Positions 13,001 through 25,461 of a stretch of DNA of 64,000 bases are shown in pieces (the first letter of the stretch is position 1; each line of letters starts with the position of its first letter). The position numbers were made by a program, and so were the translations under genes. Source of the DNA: Phocoena phocoena (Eukaryota; Chordata; Mammalia; Artiodactyla; Phocoenidae). The stretch lies in NCBI RefSeq assembly GCF_963924675.1, contig NC_089224.1, positions 47,721,158-47,785,157 of the forward strand, given 5' to 3'. Below the pieces are notes generated by a model. That model had not been told where the DNA came from. It did no database searches and saw only the letters and a list, made by a program, of their open reading frames with translations.

Positions 13001-14261
13001 GCCGTAAAATGTATACAAAGATAAAGAAGCTAAAATATTTGCCTTCATAAAACAGTCTTAAATATTGTCTTGAGATAAAATCTACATGGGACAAAATCTG
13101 AATTTCTCATTTATTGTGTATACTTAGAAATTGTTTCTAGATATAAAACTGAACTCTTTAGCTCAAGGAGGTACAAAATTATTTGGTGTGCGAGTAGGGA
13201 TTTGAAATAGGGTTTCTTGTTCCAGTACTTTTTTCCAATCTCTCAGGTCTTTAATATGCCCATAAAATTGGTAGATGGGAGTTCGGAGGCTGCCACTAGG
13301 GGGAGCAATACTTTTGGAGAGGCTTCCCATGCAGGACTCTCTAGGAAACATGACAAGGCAAAGGAAAGGGCTTGCCGGAGACTGAGGTTTGCTTTAGTCT
13401 CTCTATCTAGCCTGGCATCTAGGGAGAGAGATTCCTGGGGTAAAACACATTTTCTTTGTATTTCAGGCATCAACTCTATTAATTTAACTTAATTTGTTAG
13501 TAGCTGACTTCTGTCAGCTTGAATTTAGGTTTCAAATTTGACAGGCCTGTTTTAGAATGCATAGGCACAGAAACATAGTGCTGCTTTCCAAACAAAACCA
13601 GAAAGATCTCTCAGGGTTGTTTTGGAATTTATGGAATTAGAGGATGAGGGGACGTGGATTGGGGCATAATTAAGACATACATAGCAAATAGTACTGTGGT
13701 CATATTAGGTATATTAATACTCTCTGCTTTTCTCCCATACCCACAATCCCTTTTGGTTTACTGGGCTAAAACTTACTGCTTTATTTCTTTGGTCGTTATT
13801 TTTAGCTAGAAAATGAAAGCATAGTTTTGCTTTTCTCGTGGCCTTTACTTGTAAGCTTCTTTGTGACAGCTTGTCTTCTCAAGCATTCTACAAATTAAGG
13901 ACAACTTGAGAGAATACAGATAATTGTTTTCGTTACACAAGTGAAGCCCTTGTTGTCCAAACGAGTAGGATATGGACAAAGTGCTCGTGGGCCAGTCCTA
14001 CCAAGCACAAGCTCCTCGTGGTGGAATTCTCTCCTCTGCATTTGCAAGGCATAGTCAGAAGGTACTCTCATTTGAAAAGGAGGCCACTCTGGGTGTCTAG
14101 AGGAAAGACTCTAGCAATCCTGTGTGTGGGGTGGCATGATGATGCCTTCTAAATCCTTGGCTCAACGGTGACACCACTGTCTTATACAGGCTCACCTCTC
14201 AAAGTCATGTCCACAACCAACCATGTGAAACTGCGGTAGAGGGGAAGGCTTCCCGACTTCA
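10026..14261. other. ADAMTSL1 intron, unassigned part
   Basis: This is the 3'-most part (in gene direction) of the 32-kb intron. A short (CA)n tract is at 10310-10326. I see no exon. An open frame of 192 codons at 11095-11673 (+) shows no known motif and no splice context and is probably chance. Confidence 0.55.
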
Positions 14262-14395
14262 GTCAAGAGACATAGACTCACGCGGTGTTCTTGGGCAAGC
14301 CTTTCAGCTCTGCGAGCCTCTAAGTTCCTTCTGCAAATTGAGGATAACACCTCAGAGACTTCTTGTGAGGATCAAATAAAGGAGTGAGCTTACTG
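14262..14395 (+). repeat. MIR SINE fragment
   Basis: 'ttcttgggcaagcctttcagctctgcgagcctc' is followed by 'gcaaattgaggataacacctc' and 'tgtgaggatcaaataaagg', the central MIR blocks in plus orientation. Confidence 0.7.
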
Positions 14396-14699
14396 TTTCT
14401 GAGGACCTATTTCTGAGAAACAGTGTCTTACTGTTTTCTAAGTAAAAAAGTATCAGGTTAAGCATCAGATACATCTAGTAAATTAGTAATTTTTGATGGT
14501 ACAGGTGTGGGTAACCTACATGACCATCTTGAAAGTCCTCCTTGGAATTTCCAGTTGTCAGAGGAAAATTTCAAGCTCTGGACACAGAAATACCCATTTG
14601 TTACATCGGCCATGATGTACCATCTCAGGCCTCTCACCTTAACAAATCATTCTTAAACCTATTTTAGGTCTCAACACACGACTAGAACCTAGAAATTAT

Positions 14700-15118
14700 A
14701 GGTACATCCTTTGTTTTCAGAACAGTGTCTTCCTCATCTTTTCAAACTTATCTGTCCCACATCCCAACACAAACTTGTCTTTCCATTCAAGATGGCCTCT
14801 GACTCTCCTTGTCATTAGTTTTGGACAGAGTTCATGTTCTTCCTCCTCCTGTTGATCCTTCCAAATTCTCCCCATCCCTTAAGAGTAAGTTCAAGTTCAA
14901 CCTCCTGTTACCACAGTCCACAAGAATCCCTTCCTTTCCTGATCTACCAGAGTTGTTTTAAACTGTACTACAAAGCCCTTTCCATTCTACAACATCTCAT
15001 TCCTTCAGTTAGATTGTAAATGAATACTTCAAGGGCTGGGACTCCTACTTCTGTTATAGTTCTCTCTTCAATATTCAGTATAGTGCTGGCATGCTGAATA
15101 CTTAATAAAGACTTATTT
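14700..15118 (+). repeat. L2 LINE 3' end
   Basis: Diverged L2 3' part: 'agagtaagttcaagttcaacctcc', then 'gattgtaaatgaatacttcaagggctgggact' and the closing 'ctggcatgctgaatacttaataaagacttattta'. Plus orientation. Confidence 0.6.
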
Positions 15119-15157
15119 AGTGACCTCCAAAGCAATGGAGCTGAAATTGATCATTTT

Positions 15158-15430
15158 GACAATATAGTACACTGGATAAGAGCACAGACTCAAGAGTCAC
15201 GGTGACTGGGTCCCAACCCCAGCTGTACCACATAGTAGCTTTGTAACCTTGGACCAGTAATTTACTTCTCAGTGACACAGTTTTCTCATCTATAGAATGA
15301 GGAGAATTCCTGCACCAACCTAGGGCTGTTGTGAATAGTCTGCGTGAGTCCGGGTATTTCAAGAACATAGAAAAGTACTTGACATAGTAAATACTACAGA
15401 AGTGCAGGTTACTATTACTATTTGGTTGTT
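15158..15430 (+). repeat. MIR SINE, nearly complete
   Basis: Starts at the tRNA-derived head 'atagtacactggataagagcacagactc'. It continues through 'tttgtaaccttggaccagtaattta', 'ttttctcatctatagaatgaggag' and ends near 'gttactattactatt'. Confidence 0.85.
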
Positions 15431-16877
15431 GTTGTCGACATCACCATCGCCATCATCATTCACTCTTCGTGTCTGAACCTATGTATAGTGGACATTGTGA
15501 GGAGCTGCTTTGACATGGGTAAATGACTGAGAAATGTAGCGTTTTCAAGAAAAAAAAAACATAAGTCAGGGCCATGGCCAGGTGGTAAGGCATTTGCCCT
15601 GTGAGAGAGCGGGGCATGGGCCCCAGTGTGTTTACCTTGGTGGCAGCCCTGGGGATGGGAAAGAGGAGGAGAGGACTGAGGCCACATGGCACACTGGGTT
15701 GGCAACTGCCTCAGTTCCATTCTTGACTCAGGAATCTCGGAATAAGGACAACTAGTTATTTCCATTACTGTTTTAACACTATTAACCAAATACTGAAATC
15801 TTAGAACACTTAAAAGAAAAAAAGCTAGAATTCTGCAATTGCAAAAAAAAAGTATAGAAATAAGAGTAAAAGAATAAGAATTGGAAAAAAGTACGCTTAG
15901 AAGCGAGTAAGGTAAGGGGTACTGTGCAAAGAATGTCAGCTCCCAACTCCTAGGGGGACATGTTGAGGTCTTTTCCTTACCCTGAAATGCAGATTTTTTT
16001 TTTCTTTTTTCTGCTTAGGGATTCCTAAGATTAGGATAATCAAATCTACCACAAAGGGAGAGTGGGAACAGGTATCTAGTAGATAAGTGGACAAATTTTA
16101 TACAGTTTTATTCTATCATGTTACTAGATTGATATTATCAACGCATTTTAGAGATGATGCAAAAGCTCAGAGAAGTTAGGTAGCTCACTCAGCTGGTGCA
16201 GGGAATCAGGAATGGGGAATGACCTTTGACCTTTAAAAAAACTGACTCTATTCAAGCATCCACTGGGGCCTAATAGGAAGGCCTGTGGTTTGGCTTCATT
16301 TTGGGTTGGAGGTAAGTTGTGCGAAGATTTGTAGTTACTCAGGGAAATGGACAGTCACTAACAAGAACATTCTGGATTTTAAGTAGCTTTAAGCTGGAGG
16401 ACAGAAAGAATGCTGTGAGAAGACGTCCTCCGCGAGCAAGAATTTTTTTCCAAAACCAAAAAATATAGTAGCCCAGAGACTTGCAAGGGAGAGCTTTGTT
16501 TTGTACAGATATTTTAGGGAACAGATTTGAGGTTCATGAAGAGCTCTGTATCACCATTTGGTGAGGGCAACTTTGTTTTTAACCTGGGTTGTTTTTAATT
16601 TAATTGCAACTAAAAGTTATTTATGCTGGAAGCTCCATGACTGCTCCAGGTGGAAGTACAGAAAATACTTTTGGAATGGGAAAGGTCACCTAACCACACA
16701 CTCTTAACCCTGTCCTCATACTTTCTGCCAAATCCTTCAGCTTCCTTCTCTTAAGAAAATCATAAAGTCTTGAATTTGCTAATATGAGTAGTTCTATCTG
16801 CCTGCTGGGTAATTCATTTCAAACTACAGACCTCTGCATGAAATGACTCTGACTGTATTTCCTATTTACCTTGAATA
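15431..16877. other. Unassigned intronic DNA
   Basis: A short trinucleotide-rich patch (GTT, then CAT repeats) is at 15425-15462. Several A-runs lie at 15550-15850. I recognise no exon, RNA gene or named repeat. Confidence 0.5.
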
Positions 16878-17078
16878 GAGATCACCAAACTCCAGTCGGC
16901 TGCCACCTGCTTTTGTAAATAAAGTTTTATTGGCATGCGGCCACAGCAGATTAAGAACTTTCTATGGCTGCTTTTACGCTACGTTGGCAGAATTGAGTGG
17001 TTGAGGCAGAGACGGGATTGCCTGCAAAGCTAAAATGTTTACCATCCGGCCCTTTACAAGAAAAGTTTGCTGACCCTG
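16878..17078 (-). mobile_element. MER1-like non-autonomous hAT-Charlie DNA transposon
   Basis: It contains the characteristic internal block 'cttttgtaaataaagttttattgg' and 'ctatggctgcttttacgctac'. It closes with 'ccctttacaagaaaagtttgctgaccctg', the reverse complement of the family's terminal inverted repeat. About 200 bases, non-coding. The MER1 group name is from memory of the consensus. Confidence 0.75.
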
Positions 17079-18074
17079 ACCTAGAACATGGAAACACTTT
17101 CATTTCTGGTTTGTTTCAGGATCTTCCTCATTTATATGAAAATGTTAACCACTTTTTCAGAACTGCTATTTGCTAGGACCACTTTTCTAGGAAGAATAAA
17201 TTAACTGCTAGGGGGATCTTTTGAGACCCTCTAGCTTTTCAGACAGTGGCTGGTTGTCACTGATTGTCTCTGGTTGTTACTGATGTCCTCTAATGTTCTC
17301 TGCTGTCTGATTCATGCTAGCCATTTCTGTGACCTTGCATTGATCTCCTATACATTTTTTTTTTTTTTTTTTTGGCTAAGCTTATGTATTTACTGGGATG
17401 GCTCCTTTTTCTCTGACTTGCTATTCTTACACTTTTCAACAGGGAGAAACATTTGTCCTCCCTATTTCCTTTACTTCTATAAAGGAAACAAGCCAAACCA
17501 AATTGAAATTGGTTTCTTCTTCCCTCCCTAACTGCCCAGCCTCCAGTTTTTATATTATCTACAGACTTGGAAACTGCATTTCATGTGCTTATGACTTTTA
17601 CATATAGCATTATTCACAACTGTGGTTCTGAAATTGACCCTGGAGGTATTTTCCATCTGATTCTCTCCTCCATTCTAAGAAGCTTCCATTTGTGGATACT
17701 CTGCGTTGCCCATGCTAAAGCCTTCCAAATACTCCTTAATTCATCTCCTACTCAACACCACTTCAGAACACCACTTCGGAACACTGTCCAGAGCTTTCTG
17801 GGAAGCCTAAACACTTAGAGCATACCGATTTCTCTGTCCTACCAGATCAGAAATGTCAGCAAAAAACTGAGTTTTAAGCATCCTCTCCTGTAGTCTGGAT
17901 TTAGGCTGATAATTCTCAATCACACTGTGTTTTCCTAGACACCTTTCTAGTGCTATTCTTTGAACAACTGTCCAGGGGTTCCTCAAAATAAGAGTAAAAC
18001 TCCTAATTTTGTGACATCCTGGAAGATGGTGTGTTACACCGGTCTCATCTCTACGTGACAATTATACTGTCAAA
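17079..18074. other. Unassigned intronic DNA with a T20 run
   Basis: A homopolymer of about 20 T lies at 17355-17374. I see no adjoining recognisable SINE body, exon or RNA gene. Confidence 0.5.
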
Positions 18075-18235
18075 TGTGTATCCACAGTGTGCCAGGCACT
18101 TTACAGATCATATTTCTGTTCTTCACTCCACTTTTCTGCAGGGTGGGTGTGATCATTTTAACTAATGAGAAAACCAAGGTTCAGAGAGGTTAGACTTATG
18201 TGGATACTACGTGGTAGAACTAAGATGCTGTGATT
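18075..18235 (-). repeat. MIR SINE fragment
   Basis: Reverse-complement MIR: 'cagtgtgccaggcactttacagatcat', then 'gagaaaaccaaggttcagagaggttaga' and 'actacgtggtagaactaag'. Confidence 0.75.
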
Positions 18236-19439
18236 TTAGCCTTCCTGTCCTCCACCTCTGTCGATTGTCCCCAGGGTTAACTGATATACCATTAGGTTGC
18301 TCCTCTTGACCAAGGGGGTTGGGGAGTGAGGTGGGTGCACCCAGACACACAATAGAAAGAAGGCAGGGACCAGCTTAGGGATTAAAAGGCAGAAACTCCA
18401 TGGCATTAGCCTGTTCCCTAGGGTTCCATATAGATGGAATGGCACCTGTGAGCTGCTTCTCCATCCCTAAGAAGGAATCAGTATTTTCTTCCAAGTATCT
18501 AGTTTCATATTCTTCGTTATGTTCATCTGCATTCCTTTGAAAAAACCCATAACTTTTAGGAAAGCCTTGTTTAAATGCTTTAAGACTTGTACCAGCTGAG
18601 CTATGAGGAGTATGTGACTACCAGCTCACTCTTGGACCAAAGGTGTTGCGTAGCAAGCAGGGACTTCCCTGCCCTATTGTGGGGCTATCAGCCGTGTTTA
18701 GATCCTTCTCAGAGGATAGGATCAATCTTCATGCAGCTTTCCTTCCCAGTTTGGCAACCCAGCTCCCTGTGGCAATTTTGGAAAATCTGACTTTTCTGTA
18801 AAGAAGTTAGCAGTGTCCTTGCAGGTGTTGTTTCTGGAGTTTGGATTCCAATGTAGAAATACTGAACATATATATTTGTCCATAATGACAAGAGCCTCCT
18901 GGTATTAGATGTGGGGAAGAGTTATTTACAAGATTCTTCAACTAGGGTCGCCCCCTCTCCAAATGCAAATTCAGCTTTTGCCTGAATCTCAGCTCAAAAT
19001 GTGGTGAAGAGTAGAAGGGCCCAGGAAGTGTTCAGTATTTACCAGAGTGGCCAAAAAGCAAGAAACAGTTCAGCTTCATCTTGTTTGTGGCTGAGGTATC
19101 TAAGCACACACATACACAGGCCACCAACACTGTAAACATACACGGTTAGAGACACAAACACAGATGTGACAATTATAATGTTTATGAGCGCCTATTATGT
19201 GCCGAGCACTGTGCATCTTTACAGCTGGGGGTGTATATGTAAAGGTAGAGTGACCAAGAGAAGAAAAGGCTCTCTCTGAAACAGATGTGCCACAATAAAA
19301 ACAAAAGCCTCCTAAATTGGAAGCCAGCTGGCTAGAAGACAGCATGTTAATTTTTGCTAGGTCTAACTGACCCCAATGGCTTCTTTCTAAAATACTGGCA
19401 AGTTCATGTATTCAACTAAGGTTAAAATCAATACAAAGA
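18236..19439. other. Unassigned DNA with a small MIR remnant
   Basis: A short reverse-complement MIR remnant is likely at 19178-19225 ('gagcgcctattatgtgccgagcactg'). The rest is unrecognised. Confidence 0.5.
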
Positions 19440-19625
19440 AACAGGGTCCCTGGAGGCAGACTGAATCTAACATCTCTGTGCTTCAATTTGTAAACATTTG
19501 TAAAATTGGGATAGTAACCTCAAAGGGTTATTGTAGGAATAAATGGACACCTGTAAAATACTTAGAACAGCTTATAGCTCAAAGCAAGTGCTCAATAAAT
19601 GTTAGCGATGATGGTGATGAGGATG
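19440..19625 (+). repeat. MIR SINE
   Basis: 'gtgcttcaatttgtaaacatttgtaaaattgggatagtaacc' then 'gggttattgtaggaataaatgg' and the MIR 3' end 'aagtgctcaataaatgttagcgatgatgg'. Confidence 0.8.
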
Positions 19626-19934
19626 AGGATTTATCCCTTGGCCTGGATGTAACGGGAGACAGGATACCATAAGATATCTACTCTCGCACTTATTCACACT
19701 ATAGCAGTACTTTGCAAATTGTACAGTGGTATGCCACAGAACCTTGGGGTTCCTGAAATTTCTCAAGGGGAGAACACGTGGGCAAGGTAGAAATGTTAAG
19801 CTGGGAATGGGTATCACTGTGGAACTCCGCCATAACTGCACGTTAGAGACTGGAAGTCCAGATTATGCAAAACCATGCAGACTGCTGTCTCCACCCATTA
19901 GGAAACCTCCCTCCTCATCACTGGCATCCATCAT

Positions 19935-20489
19935 TCTTTTCTTCCTTCCTTCATTCATCAGTTCATCATCTGTCTAGTGTTTATGATGTTCTTGGAATTG
20001 TGGAGAAAATAAGATACATTCTTAAACACTGGCCTTTGAAGAAGAGTAACATAATCCAGAAGGTAATATAGAGAAACAAATAACCAATTCTAATACACAA
20101 TGGTAGGGCAGAGATAGAGTATTATGCACAGGGTACCATATGGGTTGCAGAGATGGCCATCTGACCCAGCCTTCCAGGGAAGGTTTCCTGTCAGGAAGGA
20201 CAGGATTAGATAGACAAAGTGGGTTGGAAGTTCCCAAGCAAATTTGTAAACAGCAAGTAAGTGGGTACCTCGGAAGGGCAGAGCTCAGTGGGGTGAAGTG
20301 AGGGGATTTGGTAAGAGATGAAGCAAGAGAGGCAGGCAGGTATCAGACGATAAAAGGCATTGTATATCATGCTAGGGCATTTGAAACTTAACCTCAAGTG
20401 CTAGCTGGACATGAAAAGAATTTTAAGCCTGGGAGCAGCATGGACAATTTTGAAAGAAAGATGCTCTGGCAGTAGCATGTCAAATGTTC
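19935..20489 (+). repeat. Ancient unclassified interspersed repeat, 5' part (outermost layer of the nest)
   Basis: This opens with an 'ttcattcatcagttcatcatctgtctagtgttta' stretch. G/A-rich blocks follow: 'ccagggaaggtttcctgtcagg', 'aagcaagagaggcaggcaggtatcag', 'gcatttgaaacttaacctc' and 'tttaagcctgggagcagcatg'. Similar blocks occur at 33098-34130, 36833-37085, 51455-51700 and 60260-61000, which suggests one old family. Here it is interrupted by younger insertions and appears to resume after 33098. I do not know its database name. Confidence 0.5.
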
Positions 20490-20621
20490 TGGGGCAGAAG
20501 TCACACACTTTTTCTGTAAAGGGACATATAGCAAATAGTTTAGGCTTTCAGGGCCTCCTATGGTCTCTGTTGTATATTCTAGTTTTTATTTGTTTTAATA
20601 ACCCTTTAAAAATGAAAAGCC
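20490..20621 (+). mobile_element. MER1-like hAT element, left part
   Basis: 'cacactttttctgtaaaggg' then 'gcaaatagtttaggctttcaggg' and 'tatggtctctgttgtatat' match the left half of the MER1/Charlie-type element whose complete copy is at 16878-17078. It is split by the older L1; the right half, with 'acttgccaacccctg', is at 32896-33097. Confidence 0.65.
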
Positions 20622-20767
20622 GAAACTTGCACAAGCCTCTTAGATAGCCTCATCCACCAGAGGGCAGACAGCAGAAGCAACAAGAACTACAGTCCTGCAG
20701 CCTGTGGAACAAAAACCACTTTCACAGAAAGATAGACAAGTGAAAAGGCAGTGGGCTATGTACCAGA

Positions 20768-21640
20768 TGAAGCAACAAGATAAAACCCCAGAAAAACAAT
20801 TTAATGGACATAGACAACCTTCTAGAAAAAGAATTCAGAATAACGATAGTGAAGATGATCCAGGACCTCAGAAAAAGAATGGAGGCAAAGGCCAATAAGA
20901 TGCAAGAAATGTTTAACAAAGACCTAGAAGAATTAAAGAACAAACAAACAGAGATGAACAATACAATAACGGAAATGAAAGTACACTAGAAGAAATCAAT
21001 AGCAGAATAACTGAGGCAGAAGAACGGATAAGTGACCTGGAAGACAGAGTGGTGGAATTCACTGCTGCGGAACAGAATAAAGAAAAAAGAATGAAAAGAA
21101 ATGAAGATGAAGACAGCCTAAGAGAGACCTCTGGGACAACATTAAACGCAACAACATTCTCATTATAGGGGTCCCAGAAGGAGAAGAGAGAGAGAAAGGA
21201 CCCGAGAAAATATCTGAAGAGATTAGAGTCGAAAATTTCCCTAACATGGTAAAGGAAACAGCCACCCAAGTCCAGGAAGTGCAGCAAATCCCATACAGGA
21301 TAAACCCAAGGAGAAACATGCTGAGACACATAGTAATCAAATTGGCAAAAATTAAAGACAAAGAAAAATTATTGAAATCAGCAAGGGAAAAACAACAAAT
21401 AACATACAAGGCAACTCCCATAAGGTTAACAGCTGATTTCTCAGCAGAAACTCTACAAGCCAGAAGGGAGTGGCATGATATACTTAAAGTGATGAAAGGG
21501 AAGAACCTTCATCCAAGATTACTCTACCCAGCAAAGATCTCATTGAGATTCGATGGAGAAATCAAAAGCTTTACAGCCAAGTGAAAGCTAAGAGAATTCA
21601 GCACCACGAAACCAGCTCTACGACAAATGCTAAAGGAACT
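20768..21640 (+). pseudogene. L1 ORF1 remnant of the older L1
   Basis: L1 ORF1 encodes the RNA-binding chaperone of the L1 ribonucleoprotein. Visible are the coiled-coil part (KMIQDLRKRMEAKANKMQEM, about 20863-20922), the RRM-like region and the C-terminal domain with RRNMLRHIVIKLAK and RLTADFSAETLQARREWHD. The frame shifts several times and stops occur, so no functional protein is possible. The longest open piece is 112 codons (21246-21584). Confidence 0.85.
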
Positions 21641-21702
21641 TCTCTAAGGGAAACACAAGAGAAGAAAAGGACCTACAAAAAAAACCCAAAACAATTAAGA
21701 AA

Positions 21703-23518
21703 ATGGTAATAGGAACATACATATCGATAACTACCTTAAACGTGAATGGATTAAATGCTCCAACCAAAAGACACAGGCTTGCTGAATGGATACAAAAACA
21801 AGACCCATACATATGCTGTCTACAAGAGACCCACTTCAGACCTAGGGACACATATAGACTGAAAGTGAGGGGATGGAAAAAGATATTCCATGCAAATGGA
21901 AATCAAAGGAAAGCTGGAGTAGCAATACTCATATCAGATAAAATAAGAATGTTACAAGAGACAAGGAAGGACACTACATAATAATCAAGGGATCAATCCA
22001 AGAAGAAGATATAACAATTATAAATATATATGCCCCCAAGATAGGAGCACCTCAATACATAAGGCAACTGCTAACAGCTATAAAAGAGGACATCAACAGT
22101 AACACAGTAATAGTGGGGGACGTTAACACCTCATTTACACCAATGGACAGATCATCCAAAATGAAATAAATAAGGAAACAGAAGCTTTAAATGACACAAT
22201 AGACCAGATAGATTTAATTGATATTTATAGGACATTCCATCCAAAACCAGCAGATTACACTTTCTTCTCAAGTGCTCATGGAATGTTCTCCAGGATAGAT
22301 CACACCTTGGGTCACAAAACAAGCCTCAGTAAATTTAAAAAAATTGAAATCATATCAAGCATCTTTTCTGACCACAGTGCTATGAGTCTAGAAATGAATT
22401 ACAGGGAAAAAACCATAAAAAACACAAACACATGGAGGCTAAACAATACATTACTAAATAACCAAGAGATCACTGAAGAAATCAAAGAGGAAATCAAAAA
22501 ACACCTAGAGACAAATGACAATGAAAACATGACGATCCAAAACCTATGGGATGTAGCAAAAGCAGTTTTAAGTGGGAAGTTTATAGCTATACAAGCCTAC
22601 CTCAAGAAAGAAGAAAAATCTCAAGTAAACAATCTAAGCTTACACCTAAAGGAAGTAGAGAAAGAAGAACAAACAAAACCCAAAGTTAGCAGAAGGAAGG
22701 AAATCATAAACATCAGAGCAGAAATAAATGAAATAGATCAAAGAAAACAAAAGCAAAGATCAATAAAACTAAAAGCTGGTTCTTTGAGAAGACAAACAAA
22801 ATTAATAAACCAGTAGCCAGACTCATCAAGAAAAAGAGGGAGAGGACTCAAATCAACAAAATTAGAAATGAAAAAGGAGAAGTTACAACAGACACCGCAG
22901 AAATACAAAGCATCCTACGAGACTACTACAAGCAACTCTATGCCAATATAATGGACAACCTGGAAAAAATGGACAAATTCTTAGAAAGGTATAACCTTCC
23001 AAGACTGAACCAGCAAGAAATAGAAAATATGAACAGACCAATCACAAGTAATTAAATTGAAACTGTGATTAAAAGTCTTCCAACAAACAAAAGTCCAGGA
23101 CCAGATGGCTTCACATGTGAATTCTATCAAACATTTACAGAAGAGCTAACACCCATCCTTCTCAAATTCTTCTCAAAAAGTTGCAGAGGAAGGAACACTC
23201 CCAAACTCATTCTATGAGGCCACCATCACCCTGATACCAAAACCAGACAAAGATACTACAAAAAAAGAAAATTACAGACCAATATCACTGATGAATACAG
23301 ATGCAAAAATCCTCAATAAAATACTAGCAAAAAGAATCCAACAACACATTAAAAGATTCATACACCGTGATCAAGTGGGATTTATCCCAGGGATGCAAGG
23401 ATTCTTCAATATACACAAATCAATCAATGTTATACACTATATTAACCAAGTGAAGAATAAAAACCATATGATCATTTCAACAGATGCAGAAAAAGCTTTT
23501 GATAAAATTCAACACCCA
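21703..23518 (+). pseudogene. L1 ORF2 remnant (endonuclease and start of RT) of the older L1
   Basis: ORF2 encodes the endonuclease/reverse transcriptase that nicks target DNA and copies the L1 RNA. Endonuclease motifs are visible: TLNVNGLNAPTKRHRLAEW and LQETHFRPRDTY near the start, then SSIFSDHSAMSL at about 22350. The RT N-terminal region includes [18 protein letters not shown] (about 23371-23424). Stops and frameshifts break it into pieces of at most 177 codons (22283-22816). The gene is physically interrupted at 23518 by the younger L1; the remainder is at 30716-32520. Confidence 0.85.
23504..23518 (+). repeat. Outer target-site duplication, left copy
   Basis: aaaattcaacaccca, identical to 30701-30715. 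The preceding bases are 'tttgat', so the top-strand site reads GAT/AAAA, compatible with an L1 endonuclease nick. It marks the insertion of 23519-30700 into the older L1. Confidence 0.9.
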
Positions 23519-23532
23519 GATGATTATATGCA

Positions 23533-25461
23533 GAGATCAGGGAAGATGGCGGAAGAGTAAGACACGGAGATCACCTTCCACCCCACAGATACACCAGTAA
23601 TACATCTACACGTGGACCAACTCCTACAGAACACCTACTGAACACAGGCAGAAGACCTCAGACCTCCCAAAAGGCAAGAAAGTCCCCATGTACCTGGGTA
23701 GGGCAAAAGAAAAAGAGAATAAACAGAGACTAAAGAATAGGGATGGGACCTGCACCACTGGGAGGGAGCTGTGAAGGAGGAAAGGCTTCCACACACTAGG
23801 AAGCCCCTTCACAGGCGGAGACTGCAGGTTGTGGAGGGGGAAAGCTTCGGAGCTGCGGAGGAGAGCACAGCAACAGGGGTGCGGAAGGCAAAGCGGAGAG
23901 ATTCACGCACAGAGGATCGGTGCCGACCGGCACTCACCAGCCCGAGAGACTTGTCTGCGCACCCGCCGGGGCGGGCGGGGCTGGGAGCTGAGGCTCGGGC
24001 TTCGGTCGGAGGCAGGAAGAGGACTGGGGTTGGCTGCTTGAACACAGCCTGAAGGGGTTAGTGCACCACGGCTAGCCGGGAGGGAGTCCGGGAAAAAGTC
24101 TGGACTGCCGAAGAGGCAAGAGACTTTTTCTTCCCTCTTTCCCTCTTTGTTTCCTGGAGAAGGGATTAAGAACGCTGTTTAAAGGAGCTCCAGAGATGGG
24201 TGCGAACTGCGGCTAACAGCGCGGTCCTCAGAGACGGGCATGAGACGCTAAGGCTGCTGCCACCACCCAAGAAGCCTGTGTGCGAGCACAGGTCACTATC
24301 CACACCTCCCGTCCGGGGAGCCTGTGCAGCACGCCACTGCCAGGGTCCCAGGATCCAGGGACAACTTCTCCGGGAGAACGCACGGTGCGCCTCAGGCTGG
24401 TGCAACGTCACAATGGCCTCTGCCGCTGCAGGCTCACCCCGCCTTCGTATCCCTCCCTCCCCTGCGGCCTGAGTGTGCCAGAGCCCCCGAATCAGCGGCT
24501 CCTTTAACCCTGTCCTGTCTGAGCGAAAAACAGACGCCCTCCGGCGACCTACACGCAGAGGCGGGGCCAAATCCAAAGCTGAGCCCCTGGAGCTGTGCGG
24601 ACAAAGAAGAGAAAGGGAAATCTCTCCCAGCAGCCTCAGAAGCAGCGGATTAAAGCTCCACAATCAACTCGATGTACCCTGCATCTGTGGAATACATGAA
24701 TCATCCCAACGAATCATCCCAAATTGAGGAAGTGGACTTTGAGAGCAAGATTTATGGTTTTTTCCCCTTTTCCCCTTTTTGTGAGTGTGTATGTGTATGC
24801 TTCTGTGTGAGATTTTGTCTGTATAGCTTTGCTTCCACCATTTGTCCTAGGGTTCTATCCGTCCGTTTTTTGTTCTTTAAAAAATTTTTTTTTCTTAATA
24901 ATTATTTTTAATTATTTTATCTTCTTTCTTTCCTTCCTTCCCTCCTCCCTCCCTCCTTCCTTTCTTCCTTCCTTCCTTCCTTCTACTTTTTCTCACTTTT
25001 GTTCTGAACCATGTGGATGAAAGGTTCTTGGTGCTGCAGCCAGGAATTAGTGCTGAGCCCCTGAGGTGGGAGAGCCAACTTCAGGACATTGGTCCACAAG
25101 AGACCTCCCAGCTCCACATAATATCAAACGGCGAAAATCTCCCAGAGATCTCCATCTCAGCACCAGCACCCAGCTTCACTCAAAGACCAGCAAGCTACAG
25201 TGCTGGACACCCTATGCCAAACAACCAGCAAGACAGGAACACAACCCCACCCATTAGCAGAGAGGCTGCCTAAAATCATAATAAGGTCACAGACACCCCA
25301 AAACACACCCCCAGATGTGGACCTGCCCACCAGAAAGACAAGATCCAGCCTCATCCACCAGAACACAGGCACTAGTCCCCTCCACCAGGAAGCCTACACA
25401 ACGGCAACTACGAACCTGCAGCATGCAAAAAGGAGACCCCAAACACAGTAAGATAAGCAAA
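23533..25461 (+). promoter_or_regulatory. L1 5'UTR with internal promoter region, YY1-type motif at 23542-23552
   Basis: Mammalian L1 5'UTRs carry an internal Pol II promoter. Here the first 20 bases contain gaagatggcgg (23542-23552), matching the YY1 core AAGATGGCGG that positions L1 transcription starts. The next 1.2 kb is GC- and CpG-rich (about 23770-24660), in contrast to the AT-rich rest of the element. A pyrimidine tract (CTTT/CCTT repeats) lies at 24920-24985. Whether it is methylated or active cannot be seen from the sequence. Confidence 0.75.

Larger units (their letters stand above)
20622..23518 (+). mobile_element. Older L1, 5'-truncated, left part
   Basis: This L1 begins in the region just upstream of ORF1 ('cctcatccaccagagggcag'), so its 5'UTR promoter is missing. 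It runs through ORF1 and the endonuclease part of ORF2 into the reverse transcriptase, where it stops abruptly at the 15-base sequence aaaattcaacaccca (23504-23518). The same 15 bases at 30701-30715 restart the element, showing that 23519-30700 was inserted later. A possible diverged target duplication of the element itself is aaaaatgaaaagcc (20608-20621) against a similar sequence at 32897-32911. Confidence 0.9.

Noticed and set aside
24166..24663. 165-codon minus-strand open frame in the L1 5'UTR
   Set aside because: GC-rich L1 5'UTR sequence gives open frames on both strands; no domain and no independent evidence for a gene.
24920..24985. CTTT/CCTT-type tract considered as an independent microsatellite locus
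   Set aside because: It lies within the L1 5'UTR and is probably part of that element, perhaps expanded.
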